A stretch of DNA of 64,000 nt from Armatimonadota bacterium. Lineage in GTDB: Bacteria; Armatimonadota; Fimbriimonadia; Fimbriimonadales; Fimbriimonadaceae. Both the position numbers and the translations under genes were made by a program. Shown here in pieces: positions 25,635-34,400 of this stretch. Positions within the stretch are counted from its first letter, which is position 1. Each line of letters begins with the position of its first letter. The stretch is taken from assembly GCA_018268255.1 (NCBI GenBank), contig JAFDWX010000001.1, forward strand, positions 310,001 to 374,000. Direction: 5' to 3'. The notes under the pieces were generated by a model. That model had not been told where the DNA came from, searched no databases, and saw nothing but the letters and a program-made list of their open reading frames with translations.

Positions 25635-27005
25635 ATGGATAACCAAGACAACAACGGCCAGTCTCTTCCTCCGGCATATGCGCCGCCGGTGCAAGGTGCG
25701 TCTTCCAACCCGCCATCCTACGCACCCCCAGGAGGTGCTCCGCCCGCTTTTGTACCTCCCGGAGCTCCTGGAGAAGCAGGTCAGCCTGCTGCCGCACCGC
25801 CACAACAAGCGGTCCAAGAGGCCGCCTTTTATGAGAAAGTCGGTTCGGGACCTCCAAAGTCTCTCGAGGATCTCCACATCGATGAACTCCTGCACATCGT
25901 TGTCGACAAGAACGCGTCGGACCTCCACATCTGTGCCGCGAGCGAACCGGTTATCCGCGATGACGGTGCTCTGAGACGACTGAACTATGAGAAGTTCACG
26001 CCGCAGATAACCCAGCGCATGCTTTTCGAAATTGTTTCTGACGACAACATTCAGAAATTTGAGTCAAGCCTGGAGTTGGACTTTTCATACACCCTTCCGA
26101 TTCCGATGGATCAGCGTGTTCCGGGTGGTCCGACAGTTCGCGCCCGCTTCCGCGTCAATTTCTATCGAGACCGCGGAGCCGTTGCGGCTGCCTTTCGCTT
26201 GATTTCAAGCAAAATCCCGACGGTGCGCCAGCTGAACCTGCCTCCGATTTTGGAGCAGTTGACCGAGCGCCCGCGAGGTCTTATCCTTGTCACGGGTCCC
26301 ACCGGATCGGGAAAATCGACGTCGCTTGCCGCAATGTTGAACTTCATCAACGAAAACAAAGCGGTCCACATGATCACGATCGAAGACCCGATCGAATATG
26401 TCCACCAACACAAACTTTCGCTCATCAACCAGCGCGAGTTAGGCGCAGACACCCGGTCATTCCACAATGCTCTTCGCGCAAGCCTTCGTGAAGACCCAGA
26501 TGTCTTGCTGGTCGGTGAAATGCGCGACACCGAGACGATCGCTTTGGCCATTACCGCGGCTGAAACCGGTCACTTGGTATTTGCTACTCTGCACACCAAC
26601 ACCGCTGCGGAATCCATCGACCGTATGATCGACGTTTTTCCGCCTGGGCAACAGGAGCAGATTCGAATCCAGCTGGCGAACAACCTAGTCTCGGTTATCT
26701 CCCAACAGCTCTTGCCGCGTGCTGGAGCCCCAGGCCGAATCCCGGCAATCGAAATCATGATTGCGACGCCCGCTATTCGTAACCTGATTCGTGAGAACAA
26801 GACTCACCAAATTCCATCCATGATTCAGACGAGCGGTGCACTCGGGATGATCACCATGGACCAGTGCCTGCGCGACTTGTATCAGCGCGGTATTGTCACC
26901 TTGGAAGAAATCACAACCCGCGCCGTGAACCTAGAAGAATTGAAGAAGATGATCACCACTGGTACTCCTGGTGCACCGGGACCCAATGATCGACCCAGGA
27001 GATAG
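25635..27005 (+). CDS. pilT: Type IV pilus retraction ATPase PilT
   Basis: 456 residues. Powers pilus retraction. A roughly 75-residue Pro/Gly/Ala-rich N-terminal extension, absent from standard PilT (about 350 residues), precedes the PAS-like and ATPase domains. Visible are Walker A GPTGSGKST (221-229), VGEMRDTETI, the His-box region HLVFATLHTNTAAESIDRM and the PilT signature AIRNLIRENKTHQI. A TATTAT element at 25593-25598 may be its -10. pilC follows seven bases after the stop. Confidence 0.95.
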   Translation: MDNQDNNGQSLPPAYAPPVQGASSNPPSYAPPGGAPPAFVPPGAPGEAGQPAAAPPQQAVQEAAFYEKVGSGPPKSLEDLHIDELLHIVVDKNASDLHICAASEPVIRDDGALRRLNYEKFTPQITQRMLFEIVSDDNIQKFESSLELDFSYTLPIPMDQRVPGGPTVRARFRVNFYRDRGAVAAAFRLISSKIPTVRQLNLPPILEQLTERPRGLILVTGPTGSGKSTSLAAMLNFINENKAVHMITIEDPIEYVHQHKLSLINQRELGADTRSFHNALRASLREDPDVLLVGEMRDTETIALAITAAETGHLVFATLHTNTAAESIDRMIDVFPPGQQEQIRIQLANNLVSVISQQLLPRAGAPGRIPAIEIMIATPAIRNLIRENKTHQIPSMIQTSGALGMITMDQCLRDLYQRGIVTLEEITTRAVNLEELKKMITTGTPGAPGPNDRPRR

Positions 27006-27012
27006 AAGATAG

Positions 27013-28242
27013 ATGCCGGTCTATAGCTATACATTTAAGGATGCTCTCGGAGCCCTGCAAAAGGGCACTGCCGAGGCCGAAAGTGAAGAGCTCCTTCGCG
27101 CTCGGTTCCAAGAACAGGGCTTTACGGTCACGGAAGTCACCGTCCTCAAGCAGAAGGTCAAAAAGCAGAAGAGCTACGGCAAAGTCAAACTCGCCAATCT
27201 CGCAGTTTTTTGCCGTCAGTTCTCCACGATGGTCGATGCGGGCGTCTCGCTGGTCCGCTGTCTTGACGTTTTGAGCCGACAGACTCAAGATCCCAAACTC
27301 AAGAAGATGCTCATCGACATTGGAGAGAGGGTGGAGTCAGGCGAATCGCTCAGCCGATCCATGCAGAGGCATCCCCGCACGTTCAACAACCTCTTCATCG
27401 GTTTGATTAAAGCCGGTGAAATCGGTGGTGTCTTGGAGGAATCTCTCCAGCGACTCTCCACCTTTTTGGAAAAGGACGTTGAGCTTCGCCGCAAAGTGAA
27501 GTCGGCTATGACCTATCCGACATTGGTTATGATTGCGGCTCTGGGCATCGTCATCTTCTTGGTTGCGTGGGTCGTTCCTCAGTTTGCCAAACTGTTTGTG
27601 GACATCGGTCTGAAAGAGGACGACTTCCCGGCCATGACCAAGTTCCTCATCGATCTTTCCGCCACGTTTTCCCAGCGCTGGTGGATGTACCTGCTGGGTG
27701 TGATCACCCTCATAGTGGCGTGGAGGTTGTTCAAATCAACGAGGTTTGGCCTTCGTGTTGCTGACCGAATGAAGCTGAAGGTTCCTGTGTTTGGAACGCT
27801 TCATCACAAAGTGTGCATGGCTCGGTTTGCTCGAACGATGGGTACGCTGTTGACGTCGGGCGTCCCCATTCTGCAGGCCATGGAAACGGTCGCAGGTACC
27901 GTCGGCAACTCAGTCATGGCTGATGCCGTCCTTGATGCTCGTGCAAGGATTCGAGAAGGCGACCGAATCGGCGACCCACTCGAGGCCTCGCGACTTTTCC
28001 CCCCAATGGTCGTTCACATGATCGGCGTTGGAGAGGAATCTGGATCCCTGGACTACATGCTTCAAAAGATCGCGGATTTCTATGAAAACGAAGTTGAGGC
28101 GACGCTCGCTTCATTGACCGCTGCCTTGGAGCCAATTCTGATCGTGTTCTTGGGCTTTGTTGTCGGATTCATCGTTATTGCGATGTTCCTGCCCATCATC
28201 AAAGTCATCGAGACTCTGTCAAGCGGCGCAAGCGACCAGTAA
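27013..28242 (+). CDS. pilC: Type IV pilus inner-membrane platform protein PilC
   Basis: 409 residues. The inner-membrane core that links the PilB and PilT motors to the growing pilus. Two GspF domains repeat, each with a cytoplasmic helical part (LAVFCRQFSTMVDAGVSLVR and ARFARTMGTLLTSGVPILQA, the standard GspF start) and the membrane segments ALGIVIFLVAWVVPQF, WWMYLLGVITLIVAW and IVFLGFVVGFIVIAMFLPI. It overlaps no gene but follows pilT by seven bases. No prepilin-peptidase or pilM-N-O-P-Q genes are in the window. Confidence 0.95.
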   Translation: MPVYSYTFKDALGALQKGTAEAESEELLRARFQEQGFTVTEVTVLKQKVKKQKSYGKVKLANLAVFCRQFSTMVDAGVSLVRCLDVLSRQTQDPKLKKMLIDIGERVESGESLSRSMQRHPRTFNNLFIGLIKAGEIGGVLEESLQRLSTFLEKDVELRRKVKSAMTYPTLVMIAALGIVIFLVAWVVPQFAKLFVDIGLKEDDFPAMTKFLIDLSATFSQRWWMYLLGVITLIVAWRLFKSTRFGLRVADRMKLKVPVFGTLHHKVCMARFARTMGTLLTSGVPILQAMETVAGTVGNSVMADAVLDARARIREGDRIGDPLEASRLFPPMVVHMIGVGEESGSLDYMLQKIADFYENEVEATLASLTAALEPILIVFLGFVVGFIVIAMFLPIIKVIETLSSGASDQ

Positions 28243-28250
28243 AATGCTCT

Positions 28251-28280
28251 CCAGCCCGAGGCCGACGTGCCTCGGGCTGG
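28251..28280 (+). terminator. Perfect 12-bp hairpin between pilC and CBS-DUF1385
   Basis: CCAGCCCGAGGC (28251-28262) pairs with GCCTCGGGCTGG (28269-28280) around a six-base loop, with no T-run. It ends eight bases before ATG 28289, so it leaves hardly any room for a free ribosome site; it may end the pil transcript, damp translation, or both. Part of it (GTGCCTCGGGCT) recurs at 8869-8880. Confidence 0.5.
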
Positions 28281-28288
28281 ACCAGAGA

Positions 28289-29422
28289 ATGGACTTTCCT
28301 AAACTCACCCAGCCCGTGGGAGGCTTTTTCCGGCCAGTCGAAACGCTCGATGTGGCCGATTCAGTATTTGTGGCGGCGGGCAAACTGCGAGGCTCCGGGC
28401 TCCCGTTCCTGCCGGTCGCTGGTCCCGAAGGCATCATCGGGATCCTGGATCAGGCGCACCTTTCGCTCGCCCTTGGCAAGGGTTGCGGACCTCTGGATTC
28501 CATCGAATTCATCATCGCACCCGTCGTGCCATCGATCGCTGCCTTCGAACCCGGTGCGAAAGCGCTCAGGCTCATGGAGGATCGGAACGTTCCCGGTGTC
28601 CTTGTCCGGGATACCGAAGATCGGTGCATCGGCATCGTTACTCCTGCCGACCTCATCGCCCAGGACCTTGAAGCTCCCAGCCCGAGAGTCGTTGGTGGGA
28701 TGGCCACTCCGTTTGGCGTCTACCTGACCAACGGGAGTGTGAAGGGAGGTGCGCGTGGATGGGCTTTGGTTGCAACTGGAGCACTCCTGAGTTCTCTTCA
28801 CCTTGGGGCGACCCTTGTGTCTCACTATGCCTACGAAGGCGAGTGGACCAGGCGGGTCGGCCTTGGAGACACGGTTGTCGAAACACTCTTTGGCATTACG
28901 ACCGGCATCCTGTTCCTGGTGGGGTTGCGCTTGCTGCCTCTGGCGGGGATCCATGCGGCGGAACACATGACCGTTCACGCTATCGAACGTGGGGAACCAC
29001 TCGTACCCGAGGTTGTCCAGCGGATGCCGCGCGTCCATCCGAGATGCGGGACCAATTTCGCCGCAGGGTTGATGATCTTTTTGGTCGTGTCCTCAACTCC
29101 TTGGACCGAGGATCGATTCTTTCAGTCCCTAGTGGCTCTTCTTCTCACTTTGGTGTTCTGGCGCAGAGTGGGATCGTTCCTGCAGTTCTGGATCACCACA
29201 AAAAAGCCGAACCGCAGACAGGTTGAACTGGGTATTCAAGCTGGGAGGGAGTTGCTTCAGGAATTCCAAAGCAAACCCAACTTCCATCCGACAGGATTGC
29301 AGCGATTTGTCAACAGCGGCATCCTTCAGGTGATCGGTGGAGCCTTCGCAGTGACGATTTTGCTGGCCCTTTTGGCGCAGATAATTCCGTTTTTGGCCCC
29401 GCTGAAGGTAGACTTCTGGTAA
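28289..29422 (+). CDS. DUF1385 membrane protein with N-terminal CBS-like pair
   Basis: 377 residues. The first 130 look like two CBS motifs (ADSVFVAAGKLRGSGLPFLPV and the stretch ending GVLVRDTEDRCIGIVTPADL), which usually bind adenine nucleotides. The rest is a DUF1385 membrane domain with the conserved GIHAAEHMTVHAIERGEPL and VHPRCGTNFAAG and about five hydrophobic segments. DUF1385 proteins occur widely in bacteria without an agreed function. It starts right after the 28251-28280 hairpin and is followed three bases later by secG. The CBS fusion is unusual for the family as I know it. Confidence 0.8.
   Translation: MDFPKLTQPVGGFFRPVETLDVADSVFVAAGKLRGSGLPFLPVAGPEGIIGILDQAHLSLALGKGCGPLDSIEFIIAPVVPSIAAFEPGAKALRLMEDRNVPGVLVRDTEDRCIGIVTPADLIAQDLEAPSPRVVGGMATPFGVYLTNGSVKGGARGWALVATGALLSSLHLGATLVSHYAYEGEWTRRVGLGDTVVETLFGITTGILFLVGLRLLPLAGIHAAEHMTVHAIERGEPLVPEVVQRMPRVHPRCGTNFAAGLMIFLVVSSTPWTEDRFFQSLVALLLTLVFWRRVGSFLQFWITTKKPNRRQVELGIQAGRELLQEFQSKPNFHPTGLQRFVNSGILQVIGGAFAVTILLALLAQIIPFLAPLKVDFW
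29407..29414 (+). promoter_or_regulatory. Possible -10 box for secG inside the end of the DUF1385 gene
   Basis: GGTAGACT ends 11 bases before GTG 29426 and lies within the last codons of the previous gene. It fits the recurrent box, but chance is possible in coding sequence. Confidence 0.25.
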
Positions 29423-29425
29423 CTC

Positions 29426-29728
29426 GTGGGCGACGGAATTTATAACTTACTCTTGATTGTTGGCGTTATCGTCAGCGCGCTATTCACTTTGCTGATTCTT
29501 GTAACCAGCAAGGGTGATGCCATGTCCGCCGGCGGTTCTGGAATTCGCACGACCTACAAGGGTAAAGCCACGATCGACGACCAGATTGGTCGGGTGACCA
29601 TCGCGATTGCTTGCATCTACGTTTGTCTGATGATCGTGTTGGATATCGCCAACCACCAGCGATCGCGAGGTTCGGGCATCATCGCTCCACCAGTGCAGTC
29701 TCAGCCTGCACCCGCTCCTAAGAAGTAA
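29426..29728 (+). CDS. secG: Preprotein translocase subunit SecG
   Basis: 100 residues. A small part of the SecYEG channel in the inner membrane. It has two hydrophobic segments (LLLIVGVIVSALFTLLILV and ITIACIYVCLMIVLDI-like at residues 57-73) joined by the SecG-type loop VTSKGDAMSAGGSGIRTT. The tail is Pro/Ala/Lys-rich. The start is GTG 29426, three bases after the DUF1385 stop. The loop is less glycine-rich than usual, so the call rests on size, topology and the SKG-x-x-MSAGGSG match. Confidence 0.8.
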   Translation: MGDGIYNLLLIVGVIVSALFTLLILVTSKGDAMSAGGSGIRTTYKGKATIDDQIGRVTIAIACIYVCLMIVLDIANHQRSRGSGIIAPPVQSQPAPAPKK

Positions 29729-29732
29729 ATTC

Positions 29733-30446
29733 TTGTTGCGAATCCTGCACACCAACGACTTCCACGGCAAGTTGACCGAGCCGATGGCAGCATGGATCCG
29801 TGCGCAGAAGACTCCCGATACTCTGTATTTCGATACTGGCGACTGCATCCGCACCGGCAATCTCGGAGTTCCGCTCTCCATCGAACCCGTGTGGGGCCTT
29901 CTCCGGCAGGCTGGGTGTGATGCCAGTACTCTCGGAAACCGCGAGTCGCACCCTCTGGGATTTGCTCAACGCCGCAAGGTAGAAGGCGCCCAACATCCGA
30001 TACTGGTTGCCAACATGGCTGACAAGGCAGGCGAAGCTCTTTTCGAAAGATCCCGGGTCTTCGATGTGGCCGGACTTCGAGTTGGCGTGTTCGGCGTGAT
30101 GGTCCCCATGGTGACTCGGACGATGACAACTGCAGCTGCCAGCGAGTACCTGTGGAGTCAACCCATTCCCACAGCATTGGAAGTCGCTGAGGAGCTTCGT
30201 CCGAAAGTCGATCTCGTTATTGCCCTTACGCACATTGGAATAGCCCAAGATCGCAAACTGGCAGAGGCGGGCGCATCGATCGACATCATCCTTGGCGGGC
30301 ACTCGCATACCGTGCTTGAGCAACCGGAGCGGGTTGGGTCAACTTCGATCTGCCAAGGGGGCTCACACGGCAAGTTCTTGGGTTGCTACACCTGGGATGG
30401 CTCGGCTCTGAGCGGCGGACTCGTCCCCATCGGCGAATTAGAATAA
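29733..30446 (+). CDS. Metallophosphatase of the 5'-nucleotidase (UshA-like) family
   Basis: 237 residues. The binuclear-metal phosphatase motifs appear in order: HTNDFHGKL, FDTGDCIRTG, LGNRESH, ALTHIGIAQD and GGHSHTVLEQ. It has only the N-terminal catalytic domain of UshA and lacks the C-terminal substrate domain, and there is no signal peptide, so it is probably cytoplasmic. The substrate is unknown. The start is TTG 29733 or 29736, a few bases after secG; neither has a good ribosome site. Confidence 0.85.
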   Translation: MLRILHTNDFHGKLTEPMAAWIRAQKTPDTLYFDTGDCIRTGNLGVPLSIEPVWGLLRQAGCDASTLGNRESHPLGFAQRRKVEGAQHPILVANMADKAGEALFERSRVFDVAGLRVGVFGVMVPMVTRTMTTAAASEYLWSQPIPTALEVAEELRPKVDLVIALTHIGIAQDRKLAEAGASIDIILGGHSHTVLEQPERVGSTSICQGGSHGKFLGCYTWDGSALSGGLVPIGELE

Positions 30447-30489
30447 GGACCCAGCCGAATCTCCATTTCCGAAGCCTAAACGCCCCTCT

Positions 30490-30497
30490 GGTATCCT
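30490..30497 (+). promoter_or_regulatory. Candidate -10 box for lipA
   Basis: GGTATCCT ends 18 bases before ATG 30516, the longest spacing among the boxes of this type in the window. Confidence 0.4.
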
Positions 30498-30515
30498 TCG
30501 ACGTAGAACAAGCTG

Positions 30516-31406
30516 ATGACCCAGAAGTTGCCTGAGTGGCTTACGATTCGCCTCCCTCGTCCCGAAGCGATCAAAGAAGTTGAATCGATGATGCGGGGAA
30601 AGAACCTGCACACGGTGTGCGAATCTGCACGATGCCCCAACCTTCCTGAGTGCTGGAGCAAACAGACCGCCACATTCATGATTCTGGGCAACACCTGCAC
30701 GAGAAGTTGCGGATTCTGCGCCATCAACACCGGACGAGGAGAAGAAGTCGATCCGTTCGAACCCATGAACGTGGCCATGACTTCCAAGAAAATGGGCATG
30801 AAGCATGTAGTCGTGACGAGCGTCGCCCGCGATGACCTGAAGGATGAAGGGGCGGGTCAGTTCGCCAGGACGATCGAGCAGCTGCACAAGCACGTTCCTG
30901 AGATCATTGTTGAAGTATTGACTCCCGACTTTAAGGCGAAGCCCGATCTGATGAAGATCGTGTGTGATGCCCATCCCGAGATTTACAACCACAATATCGA
31001 AACGGTGGAAAGGCTCCACACCATCGTTCGGCCGCAGGCCAAATACCAGCGCACGATGAGGGTCCTTGAACAAGTCAAGGAGCTTGACCCAACCATTTAC
31101 ACCAAGTCCGGAATTATGCTGGGGTTGGGTGAAACTCGAGAAGAAGTCGTGCAGGTGATGAAGGACCTGCGCGCAGTGGGATGCGACGCCATGACCATCG
31201 GACAATATTTGCGGCCCACCATGAAGCACCTTCCTGTTGTGAAGTACATCCATCCGACCGAGTTTGAGGAGTACAAGCAGATCGGCGAAGACTTAGGCTT
31301 TACGTTTGTGGCCAGCGGGCCCTTTATCCGAAGTTCGTATAACGCCATCGAATTTAGCAAGAAGGTGATGGCGGAGCGATTGGCGCGAGTCCACGCGATC
31401 GCCTAA
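30516..31406 (+). CDS. lipA: Lipoyl synthase LipA
   Basis: 296 residues. A radical SAM enzyme that inserts two sulfurs into protein-bound octanoyl groups to make lipoyl cofactors. Both iron-sulfur clusters are readable: auxiliary Cys35-x4-Cys40-x5-Cys46 (CESARCPNLPEC) and the SAM cluster Cys61-x3-Cys65-x2-Cys68 (CTRSCGFC). GLGETREEVVQVMKDLR and the C-terminal ASGPFIRSSYNA are further LipA marks. lipB is not adjacent. Confidence 0.97.
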   Translation: MTQKLPEWLTIRLPRPEAIKEVESMMRGKNLHTVCESARCPNLPECWSKQTATFMILGNTCTRSCGFCAINTGRGEEVDPFEPMNVAMTSKKMGMKHVVVTSVARDDLKDEGAGQFARTIEQLHKHVPEIIVEVLTPDFKAKPDLMKIVCDAHPEIYNHNIETVERLHTIVRPQAKYQRTMRVLEQVKELDPTIYTKSGIMLGLGETREEVVQVMKDLRAVGCDAMTIGQYLRPTMKHLPVVKYIHPTEFEEYKQIGEDLGFTFVASGPFIRSSYNAIEFSKKVMAERLARVHAIA

Positions 31407-31452
31407 TCGCGGACATTTGGGCCGCGCCGGAACGTCTAATAGCAAAACAGGG

Positions 31453-34400
31453 ATGGTGCGGAGGCTTCTCGACCGGATTACTTGGCTGGTTGAGCATCTG
31501 AGTGCGGCGGTCGTACTTTGGGTGCCTTCTTTGTTGTTGCTGGCCTTGGGCATTCTTTACCTTGGCCAAGCTGTGGCGTTGCTGCTTGCTCCTGGCGCGC
31601 CGGTCGAGTTTCCATACGACGCCACAGGCGGAAAGTTCGTACTGCGAGCCGAATCCCTCTCCATTGATCCATGGCGATTGCGTGCGGATATCAACGGTAT
31701 TTCTCTCACCAATCCCAAGGGAGTGCGGGAAGCGTGGGTGAAGCATGCGACAGCGTCCTACGACCACGGCGCAGTAAAAACACGTGTTGCCGGCGGATGG
31801 GTGAAAGTCGTCCGGAGTCCTGAAGAAGCCTTTTCGATTCTCCAGGCGCTTCCTCCCCAAGAGGAAGGTGGCCCCAGCACTCCTGTTACGGCTCTGGTGG
31901 AAGACGTAACTGTGGATTACGTCGACATCACCGAGATGCCTCGTATAGCACAGCGCATCATTGTGAAGCGAGTTCAAGTTGATTCGGCAGACGGGTCTGG
32001 GCGTGGATTTGGTACGGCGACAGTCGGCGGGGTCCCGATGCAAATAAGCGGTTTGTGGAAGTCCACCGGCTACTGGCAAGGTCATAGCAAGTTCCCCGAG
32101 GGGCAGTTTGCTTGGGCGCTCCCCCACGTCAGGAGATGGCTCGATCTCGAGTCACGCAAACAGATCGCCGACTTGAAACTGGGCAGTCTCTCAGCCTCAG
32201 GTGAAGCAACGCTCGAAGGGATGCCCGACAAGACGATCCATATTTGGGCGAACGCCGCTTATGAGGCACATGCAGTTCGATTCGAGCCGTGGGTCCAAAA
32301 CGGGTCCACAATCGGTTCCATCGAGCTGGGGGTCAACCAGGCGCGCACCGTCGCAAAGCTCGAAGATGGCGGAAGAAAGGCGTCGTTTGACGGCATCTTG
32401 GATTGGGCTCAAGAGTTCACTTTGTTTGGTCAGGCGACCGCGCAAGTAGCCAACAAAACCGATATCTGGGCACCCGTCGCAAGGCTCATTCCCAAAAACG
32501 TCACAGCTCAGAACACACGATTTGCGGGAACCGTGTTTTGGAATGGCAAAGACTATGACCTGCGCGGAAACGTAAACGCCAATCGAGTTGCCTATGAGGG
32601 ATTTCGCGGTGACTCGATTCAGGCGGTATCGCAGTTCACGTCAAAAGGATTTCGCCTTAAGCAGCTTCGAGGGAAGATCGGCCAGGCGAATGTGAGCGGG
32701 TCGATAGGTCTGGACTATGGTCCGGGCAAGTTGATGGGCTTTGTCCAAACCAATCGAGAGACAGATCTCGCGTGGCTGGCGAAGCAAGCTGGACTCGAGG
32801 GGTTGCGAGGACAGGCAAAGGTCAAGGTGGCTTTGGGTGGCACGGCAAAGAACCCGCAGATGGCGCTTCAAGCCCAGGGGAACGCCGCCTATCGCATTCA
32901 GGACCAAGACGTTCGTCTGGGGCGATTTTCAGTGAGTGCATCGCTTACGGATAATGTGGTTTCCGTCAGCCAGTTTTCGAGTAATGGTCCAGTCGGACGA
33001 TCAGTCGTCCAGGGAACTGCCAATCTCAAGTCCAAAGCGCTCAATTTCGGGGTGCTGGCCAATGCTGAAAGCCTCGGAGAGTTTGTGGATGGGATTGATG
33101 GCAGTGGATCAGTAGCGGGGAAACTCACGGGCACGATCGACAACCCGGCCTTTGCGGGACGCGCCCATGCCACCGGTTTGAAATCGGGAGATACGCTGGT
33201 GGCCGATTCGACTTGGGCCGAAGTTGCCTTCAAGAAGGGCAAACTTGAACTGAACGACATCGTCGTAAATCGGCAGAACGCGCTGGTAAGGGGTTCGGTC
33301 GCGATGGATCTGTCGTCCAAGGCTCTCTCCGGGAAAGTGGATATGGGCCTCGTTGCTCTGCAGGACTTCGTATCTCCGGACGTGGCTTTGGGAAGCTTGA
33401 TGGTCGGCGATGGCCTTATTTCCGGCACCCTCGACCATCCCAAACTAACAGCTCGCGTAGAAAGTCCGATCATTGCTTCGGGAGAGATTCCCATCACGGC
33501 GTTGGCGGGAAAGCTCGAGATCACGAAGGATAAGGCTCGGCTCACCGACGCGACGTTGAGCGCACTCAACGGAACCGTTTCCTTTAGCAGCACAACAGAC
33601 CTAACAGGCGATTTTGATACGGTCTTTTCGGGCACTGCATCCGGAATCAATCTAGCGGCGCTCACCAATCGAACCAGCGATTTGGAGTTGGCGGGATTGA
33701 TCGGAGGGAACTTCTCTGCATCAATCCAGAACGGGCAGCTCCGTTCGGGCAAGTCCAGTTTGGCCATTACTGGTTTGAAGGCTGGTGGTGCGACAATCGG
33801 CTCCGGCGATCTGGGATTTACGGCCGATCCAAACCAATGGCTAGCCACCATCTCGCTCGGAAATGCCAATTCGTTCATCATCAGCGATGGACTCGCATAC
33901 GATCCCAAGACCAAAGCTCTCAAAGGATCCTTGGATGTACTGGACCTGCCGTTGCAGGAGTTCTTCGGTTCGGATCTATTGCTCGGAAACGATCCGAATC
34001 CCGATCTGGCGCTTTCACTTGAGCACTCAAACGGACTCCTGACGGCGGGGATGAAACTGGGCGGGACGTCCGATCAACCGAGCGTCGAAGTTGCCAGCTT
34101 GGGAATTCGAGACATCGTCTTGGATGGACAGCCCTTTGGCGCCCTCAAAGCTACGGGCTCGTACGATGCTGCCGGTTGGGCAGTCAAAGGTCTGGACTGG
34201 CGATTTGGCGAAGGAGCCGTCTTGGCTGACGTCACCGCCGCAAGAGATGGGAAACTCTCTGGAAGCGCACAGATTGAGGACTTCGATTTTTCGATTTTGC
34301 ATGAATTTCGGCCCAATTTTCCTAAGATCGAGGCAAAAGGTGGTGCCCAAATTGAGCTCTCTGGAAATACGAGCGACCCTGTGGTGGAGGCCAGCACAAC

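Noticed and set aside
32898-33923. A 341-residue open frame on the minus strand inside the tamB-like gene
   Set aside because: Serine/proline-rich antisense shadow of a gene with regular codon structure; no start signal.
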